Below the pieces are notes generated by a model, which was not told the DNA's origin, made no database searches, and saw nothing but the letters and a program-made list of their open reading frames with translations. The translations under genes and the position numbers were made by a program. A stretch of 64,000 nt of DNA from Phoronis australis (Eukaryota > Phoronida > Phoronidae), in NCBI GenBank assembly GCA_002633005.1, contig NMRA01000084.1, forward strand, positions 524,030 through 588,029, written 5' to 3'. Of the stretch, positions 58,101-64,000 are shown piece by piece. Position 1 is the first letter of the stretch. Every line of letters begins with the position of its first letter.

Positions 58101-58433
58101 GACCTTTGACCTATTTCACCTGATTGGATGACCCAATTACTTAGAAAAGTAATTTTTTAAATTGTCATGTTGACATATACCTGTGCACTGAATTTGAAAA
58201 AGAAAGCTTTAAAACTGAAGGAGGAGTAGCATTTTGAAAATTATATGACCTTTGCACCAAACGACCTCTTTCGGTGCAATATGGAATATGATTATACAAC
58301 CAATCAAAATTTATGTACTGTCAAAACTCATATGCTGAATTTAAAGACCGTACCTGCACCCAATTTGGAGTTATTAAGCCTCAAATTTTGTCGGAAGAAG
58401 AATCAGAAGAATAAGAATAAGAATAAGAATAAA
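55137..58433. repeat. TGACC-rich complex tandem array
   Basis: Units begin AACTAGAAAGATTATTGTCA at 55137, 55911 and 57106 and end in (AGAATA)-rich tracts. The full unit is about 1.2 kb, made of two related halves; the first unit has lost about 420 bases. The motif (A)ATGACC recurs dozens of times, including TGACCTTTGACCT at 55577, 56784 and 58100. A single N at 57287 splits the third unit and repeats about 120 bases (57166-57286 and 57288-57407). Open frames here are non-coding. Confidence 0.88.
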
Positions 58434-58439
58434 ATTGAA

Positions 58440-60076
58440 GAAAACCCAGGAACAACAGTACTCTGCGCTTACACGCGCAGAGTAACAAGATATCAGTCCA
58501 TGTTTGGCACCGGGCCAAACCACATTTCATGTATTTCCCAACAAATTAGGGCATAAGTGTTTGCTTCAAGTTATTTCAGATGATGTTAGACCCATTTTGA
58601 GAAGAAAGAATGTGTGCGAAAATGAGGCTGATCCCCACAAGTAGAGGTACAGTAGTATTCTTCACCAATTTGACGATATATTCAGCGGAATGGGAAGTTG
58701 TCATTTGACTATGATATAAGAATTGACTCCACTAATGTGAAAGCTCACAGCAAATTGCTACTTTTCTACTTGAGACAGAGCATAAGAGAGCATGCAACAG
58801 GGCGCGGGGTGCTAATGATGGTGATGGGGTGGTAGATTTCCCCCTCCGACTCGGCAAAAAAATTTCACCAGTCAGAAGGCACACTCCATGACCATTGATG
58901 CACAGAAGGCCTTTGATCAGATAGATCTTGACGACAAAAAACATACGCTGTTAACATTTACTATCCTTTTTGGTCGGTAAACTATTTGATAACGATCATG
59001 GAATTAACATCAGCCCCTGAAGCTATCACAAGCGGATAACAGGTGTTCTTCAAGACCTACATAGACATGTACTAAAATAAACATGATGAGCTATTGTCTG
59101 TGTACGTTAATTTAGACGCCTTTCACATATTGCCGGCTCAGCCGGCAATTCATTGAGGTTCGGGACTCCACCACGAACCCTGTCAAAGTGACGGCAAAAA
59201 GTTCGGACCGAAACGCTGCCTTTGGCGGTGAAGTCCCTGAAACCGCTTATATGCTATCATAAAGCTCCCCTAACTCGTTTCGTTTCTATCGTGGGTGATT
59301 TCTTAAACCCATGAACTTTCCACGAAGGCTTATTTACACATTTCCGGGGTGGTGGGCGGTTCGTGACATCGGCAAATTCCCACACATTGCCAAGGAACAT
59401 TACGTTTTATCATCGCCAATTATTCAGTATGGACTCGAAGTAAACCGAAAGGTCCACGGGTAGTCGAAACGGACCGTGAACATGCAACTTTCGTGTAGTA
59501 AACGTCAGCCTCCACACCACAAAGGGGAAATTACCAGGGACACCTCTTGGAAGGCGCCCCTACAAATTTGGACCCTTAACATGAATGGATATGTAAGAAC
59601 AAAGAGAAGAAAGGACTAGCAATTGATTCCATGACCTGAGCTCCTGTTTCACACAAAATGTATAATTCCACGAAAAAAAGCAATTGATTACATCATTGAA
59701 CCCAGAGACAAACCAGCAATTGATATTAAGCATCGCGTCCCCTTCAGCATGGTACCCGGCGCCAATTCAAAGATTGATGAACAACATAAACACAAAAACA
59801 CATTTGCATTATCCCTTTGAAAAACTGAAAAATGCTCTGGAAAGGCGTGTATATCAAATGTTGTCAGATGTTTGGAAGTAAGGTATCGACTTCAACAACA
59901 CGTAGACAATACAAGCTGCAATGTTATTTTGCACCCGCATATAATATACATATGTTGGTGCATACGATTGCCGTTATCTCTGTCTGAGCGACGGGCATCC
60001 GGGCGTCCGGCGGTTCCAAATGCTGTATACCTTAAGCCCCTTGCAGGATCTTCAAGAAAATTGGTGGGTGGGTTCT
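58440..60076. other. Intergenic, no gene seen
   Basis: No exon with good splice sites. A perfect hairpin ATTGCCGGCTCAGCCGGCAAT lies at about 59134. Confidence 0.4.
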
Positions 60077-60619
60077 TGTGTAGCTGGCGAAAGATGAAGA
60101 CGACCTTCGGACGTACATGTATACAACTACCGCTGTGTTCCTAGAGACAATTTAATATATATCCAATTTCTGGACTGTGATCTATCAAGCTCCTTGACAA
60201 ATTTTTACTAAATTTGTCAAATAAGTTTCTATTGAGATGGCGACGACGCTGTCCCAATGTCGGACGAATTCGACGCATTCTGCGCACCCCAATGGCACAG
60301 ATATGTTGCACAATAAGAGAATTTTGAAATCGCACAGTTCCAATGCAGTGATAAATCAAAGTAACAACATTTTCGCATATCTGAAAAAATAGCCTGCTTC
60401 ACAAGACCTGCATTTACGTGACCTCTGCAGGTAAGGCACATCATAGAGAATGTACAGCAACTACTTGCTCAAAATTACAAACACAACATTGTGAGAGTTA
60501 TGAATCTTCACAATGACGGAATCAGTCATTGATTTCAAGTTACTGATGCAGACATGTAACCCTCAAAATCATAAAATGAGATCGAACGTTGAGATGTGTT
60601 TACCAGTCCAGCTGACTTC
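60077..60619. repeat. Duplicate at single-N join, left copy
   Basis: 543 bases nearly identical to 60621-61161. The left copy ends at the N (60620) and the right copy starts there with TGTGTAGCTGGCG. Likely an unmerged overlap. Confidence 0.9.
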
Positions 60620-60620
60620 N

Positions 60621-61161
60621 TGTGTAGCTGGCGAAAGATGAAGACGACCTTCGGACGTACATGTATACAACTACCGCTGTGTTCCTAGAGACAATTTAAT
60701 ATATATCCAATTTCTGGACTGTGATCTATCAAGCTCCTTGACAAATTTTTACTAAATTTGTCAAATAAGTTTCTATTGAGATGGCGACGACGCTGTCCCA
60801 ATGTCGGACGAGTTCGACGCATTCTGCGCACCCCAATGGCACAGATATGTTGCACAATAAGAGAATTTTGAAATCGCACAGTTCCAATGCAGTGATAAAT
60901 TCAAAGTAAAAACATTTTCGCATATCTGAAAAAATAGCCTGCTTCACAAGACCTGCATTTGCGTGAACTCTGCAGGTAAGGCACGTCATAGAGAATGTAC
61001 AGCAACTACTTGCTCAAAATTACAAACACAACATTGTGAGAGTTATGAATCTTCACAATGACGGAATCAGTCATTTATTTCAAGTTACTGATGCAGACGT
61101 GTAACCCTCAAAGTCATAAAATGAGATCGAACGTTGAGATGTGTTTACCAGTCCAGCTAAC
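60621..61161. repeat. Duplicate at single-N join, right copy
   Basis: Second copy of 60077-60619; it ends in a C-run and another N at 61172. Confidence 0.9.
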
Positions 61162-61189
61162 CCCCCCCCCCNTATCGCCATATTACTAC

Positions 61190-61353
61190 CCCGGTCAACA
61201 TCGTCGTTGTAACTGAAATTATCCAAATGGCCTTTCCCTAAACCAAACACATCACTGTCGATACTGCCAATAATTCCGAGCGTTTTCCGCGGGGGTACGA
61301 TTACACTTCCAAAAATCCCCTGAGTATGGTCTGCGCTCTGTTTCTCCAAAAAT
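61190..61353 (-). CDS. Possible coding exon, minus strand
   Basis: Acceptor AAATTATCAG, donor GTAGTA; open for 54 codons including GIFGSVIVPPRKTLGIIGS and FGLGKGHLDNFSYNDDVD. Coding-like, but the exon abuts a broken assembly join and its neighbours are not identified. Confidence 0.35.
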
Positions 61354-61699
61354 CTGATAATTTACCGCACTCAATAATTCACTGGTAAACCCTTTAACTT
61401 ATCTTTTGTAGTAGCTTGTCACCCATGACTAATTAGTAAATTTTGAATTTGCCAGTCATGTTATCTGTTAATTAACGTTTAATAATTGGACTCCGTCCTA
61501 TAGTGTATTCCGGTCTGTGATGAGCGTAATAGGTGTATTTCAAAGTTGTTTGTGACGGAATGCTGGTGTTTTTAATGAACACAATTTTGGAAAAATGTGA
61601 CACCTTATTGAGCATTCCTCACAAGTTACAATCTTTGGGAAGCCGCTAACAGCGTCGTTTGCTCTGAAATATACGATTTTAGAAATAGCTTATTATTTC

Positions 61700-62110
61700 C
61701 AATGACTTATTTTTATTAAAGTTACGTAGGCAAGAAATCCGTTTTCGTTCTTCATAAATGGGACACAGTATATTGAAATAGATGGCCCATTCTGAAAGAG
61801 ACCAAAAAGCGGGGCCTCTTATACAGCGTAATTACACAGTAATGTTGGAGCCCCATTTATGAGGCTCGAGAAATGAATTTTTGCTGATGTCATTTTGATA
61901 AGAATAAGTCATTTTGACATAGGCAAGAAATCCATTTTCGATCTTCAAACGAGGGTCTGCCTTGTGTTGATATACGGGGCACCACGTCATAGCGTCCAAC
62001 AAGATGAACCCTCTATTAATATAGTGGGACCCGCTTGAGGGCGGTAAAAAAGCGAGGCCCTTATATTAATACAGTGCCCTACAACAAGTGACCAAAAGCG
62101 GGCCTTTACC
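61700..62110. repeat. Degenerate ~190-base tandem dimer
   Basis: TAGGCAAGAAATCC starts at 61727 and 61920. Later parts share AAAGCGGGGCC-type lines. Contains CATAAATGGG and its inverse CCCATTTATG. Confidence 0.6.
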
Positions 62111-62379
62111 TGTATATTAATATAGGTGGCCGCGCTCTTGGTGGTATTCGGACAGTGACCCCTATACTAATGATTAAACAAGACTTAGATGTTTTAATTA
62201 ACTTACAATGCTGCACTTGACTGATTCGCCGGTTCTGCCGGATCGACCGGTTAACGTATGTGATTGGTCATTACGGCGTTTTCCCGTTGCTCCCAACTTG
62301 TTCGATTCTGCAGCCCAACAACAAGTTGGGAAGTTTACACCTGTAGATAATATCTTACACGACTGATTAAATTCTGGCA

Positions 62380-62795
62380 TTCATGGTTGGAGGGCCAGCT
62401 CTCTTTTGTTCGATAATTGCTGTAATCTTCAAAAAGATCGTATTGCCTGACTTGACTGAGCTGTTAAAAATAAAAGCTAAGTTATACCATTTTTCAACAT
62501 AAACCAATAGCATTACTGAAATCCCCGTCTAATTTTGATCATGTTTAGTTTTTGAATCGCCAAAATCGTCCAACTGTAACCGAAGTAATGATAATCTATT
62601 CTTTCTGAATGTACCAATTCGCTCTGTGTTTGACGGTGTTCACACGTGGTCTGTAATAAGCCTGGTAGATAATTGTCCTGCCTGTTGTCATAACAGACAA
62701 AAGACTTCGCTTGGCAGTTAACAAAGAAGCTAGATGTTATCACATGCTCAGAACCCCCTTCATCTGGTATAGTCACTGAACGGGAAAACGCTGTC
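62380..62795 (-). repeat. Inverted, diverged copy of part of the intron-1 block
   Basis: In reverse complement it matches 11575-11690 (CCCGTTCAG...GTTAACTGCC) and 12290-12660 (TTGGACGATTTTGG, ATGCTATTGGTTTATGTTGA), with the middle shortened. Shows that part of that block is a dispersed repeat. Confidence 0.65.
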
Positions 62796-62973
62796 ACATC
62801 TACATGTAGGTGACGACTTCTGGCTTACAGACCAATCACACGATTGGTTTGCCACGTGACCCGTCTTAAGCGGAGAATTCAAGTGCAGCCGATGAGAATG
62901 ATCACAGTGGCCATCTCGACAAAAGCTTCTGTGCAGAAGTAAGTCTTGTCCCATTAGACAATTTAATTATTGG

Positions 62974-63100
62974 CAGTGGCGGATCTACGATTTCAGCAAG
63001 GGGGGGTTAAGATTCCCGCCAAGGTCGAATCCTAGGCGCGTGGCGCCGAGTGGGGGGAGGTCGGCAGGTGGGTTTCCCCTCCCGTGTAAGATATTTTTTT
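62974..63100. mobile_element. One end of a hAT-like element
   Basis: CAGTGGCGGATCTACGATTT followed by a G-run, the same type of end as at 50889. The other end is not visible. Confidence 0.45.
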
Positions 63101-63368
63101 GGTTTTTGTAGCCAGATAGTGAAATTTCCATGCATCCTGGTAAGTTTCTGGCACGTAACATGTCTCTGGAGTTTTTCTTAAGATAATTAAAAACCCTTCT
63201 CGATTTCGTCACATGAACTTGGCTCATAAGTTTCGTGAAACCATATTGTGCACATCTGGGTATAAGTCACGCCACCAGCAAAAACTTTTGTTGGAACATC
63301 TGCTTACACACACCTTTTGTAGCATACGAAAAGTCGTATACGAAAAAGTGTGGTGTGTATACAGGGGT

Positions 63369-63565
63369 TTAGACAATTTCCAAATATTCAAGAGCATAAA
63401 TAAGGAGCACCGACCGGGGCGTAAAAACTTGAATATCAGATAATCGCGTAACAGCAGCCTCAAGTTCTTTAAGAACGAAGACCTGTACTGTTAGTCCGGA
63501 AATAAACATGTGTTCTGTCTCGTTACGAGAAAAACTGGCGAATGATGGTGCTCTCAACTCATAGT
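63369..63565 (-). CDS. Possible coding exon (REJ-like?), minus strand
   Basis: After acceptor TTTTAATAATAG the minus frame is open for 65 codons, with YELRAPSFASFSRNETEHM and GLTVQVFVLKELEAAVT, then a stop at 63369. The pattern of beta strands and T-V-Q-V-F-V resembles the REJ region of polycystin-like proteins, but this rests on style only. The 3' end may be a weak donor (GTGCTC, near 63412) or the stop. Confidence 0.3.
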
Positions 63566-63719
63566 CTATTATTAAAAGCGAAAATAAATAATTAGTTATC
63601 ACTTTATTAAGCTGAATCACGTTGACAACAATTGAAAAACGTCAAATTTATACGAAACAAATCATCTGAAAACAGTTTCACGAAACCAAAACATCCTGTG
63701 CACAGTGGTGAAAAGATAC

Positions 63720-64000
63720 TCTGGACTAGTTTGCAGAGGGACCAGATGTACACTGAGAGTACGCAAAAAGCTGACCTGGTCCGTCATGAGACCAAGAGTA
63801 CACCTGTGCTTATTATCCGTATAAAAATAGTCGATCTGTCGCGGGACCAAACAGTACTGGCTGAGATAAATAGTTTTACAAAGCACACTTTGGTAAAAAA
63901 AATCACAAGACTAGTTCGCCGAGGGACCAGAAGTACACTGAAACTCAACATTTACACAAATCAAGCTGGCCTGGTCCGTCGCGAGATCTAAAGTGTACTA
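63720..64000 (+). repeat. Degenerate minisatellite at the right edge
   Basis: GACTAGTTYGC-GAGGGACCAG and related GTCCGTCGCGAGACCAA units recur about every 50-80 bases (63724, 63774, 63830, 63910, 63970). The 119-codon frame at 63632-63991 is made by this repeat and is not a gene. The array may continue past the window. Confidence 0.6.

Noticed and set aside
58245-58556. Frame with Lys/Asn run and EENPG, recalling a 2A-type sequence
   Set aside because: The final Pro of the 2A motif is absent and the frame lies in the tandem array's simple-repeat tail.
63632-63991. 119-codon plus frame at the right edge
   Set aside because: Internal repeats at the DNA level explain it.

Overview
This window is eukaryotic, most likely from a marine invertebrate with a highly heterozygous genome; I cannot name the species. 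It has no operons, small exons with GT/AG introns, long introns and intergenic DNA full of decayed transposons (L1/Tx1-like and RNase-H-type LINE pieces, Tc1/mariner, Kolobok, hAT and other MITEs). One 806-base gap and six single-N joins show it is a draft assembly. At least four of the single-N joins lie between near-identical sequences, which is how unmerged haplotypes look.

Layout. 0-9.5 kb: a LINE fragment, several MITEs, the gap and one weak candidate 5' exon. 9.58-9.98 kb, minus: the last two exons of a gene I do not recognise. 10.6-24.6 kb, plus: a three-exon gene for a 459-residue, 12-segment MFS transporter of the nodulin-like/NFD4 type; its first intron holds a 5.5-kb block assembled twice, including a false partial copy of exon 2. 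24.6-30.5 kb: a hAT MITE just after the MFS stop codon, and a Kolobok element (TTAA target site, THAP-domain remnant) with another hAT MITE nested in it.

30.5-52.6 kb, minus: the main result, a gene of at least 13 exons that single-frame ORF calling does not show. Splice phases agree at 11 of the 12 junctions. At the twelfth, between exons 8 and 9, at least one exon is missing. The product (522 residues recovered) consists of about five divergent repeats of 85-100 residues and ends in a CaaX prenylation box (CCIQ). I do not recognise the family. A second Kolobok copy sits 24 bases before one of its splice acceptors.

52.6-64 kb: exon-like blocks on minus that may belong to one or more further genes, a 3.3-kb TGACC-rich tandem array, a minisatellite present in both orientations, duplicated joins and a minisatellite at the right edge. 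The MFS gene and the repeat/CaaX gene converge, with stop codons 5.9 kb apart; nothing in the sequence shows that their functions are linked.
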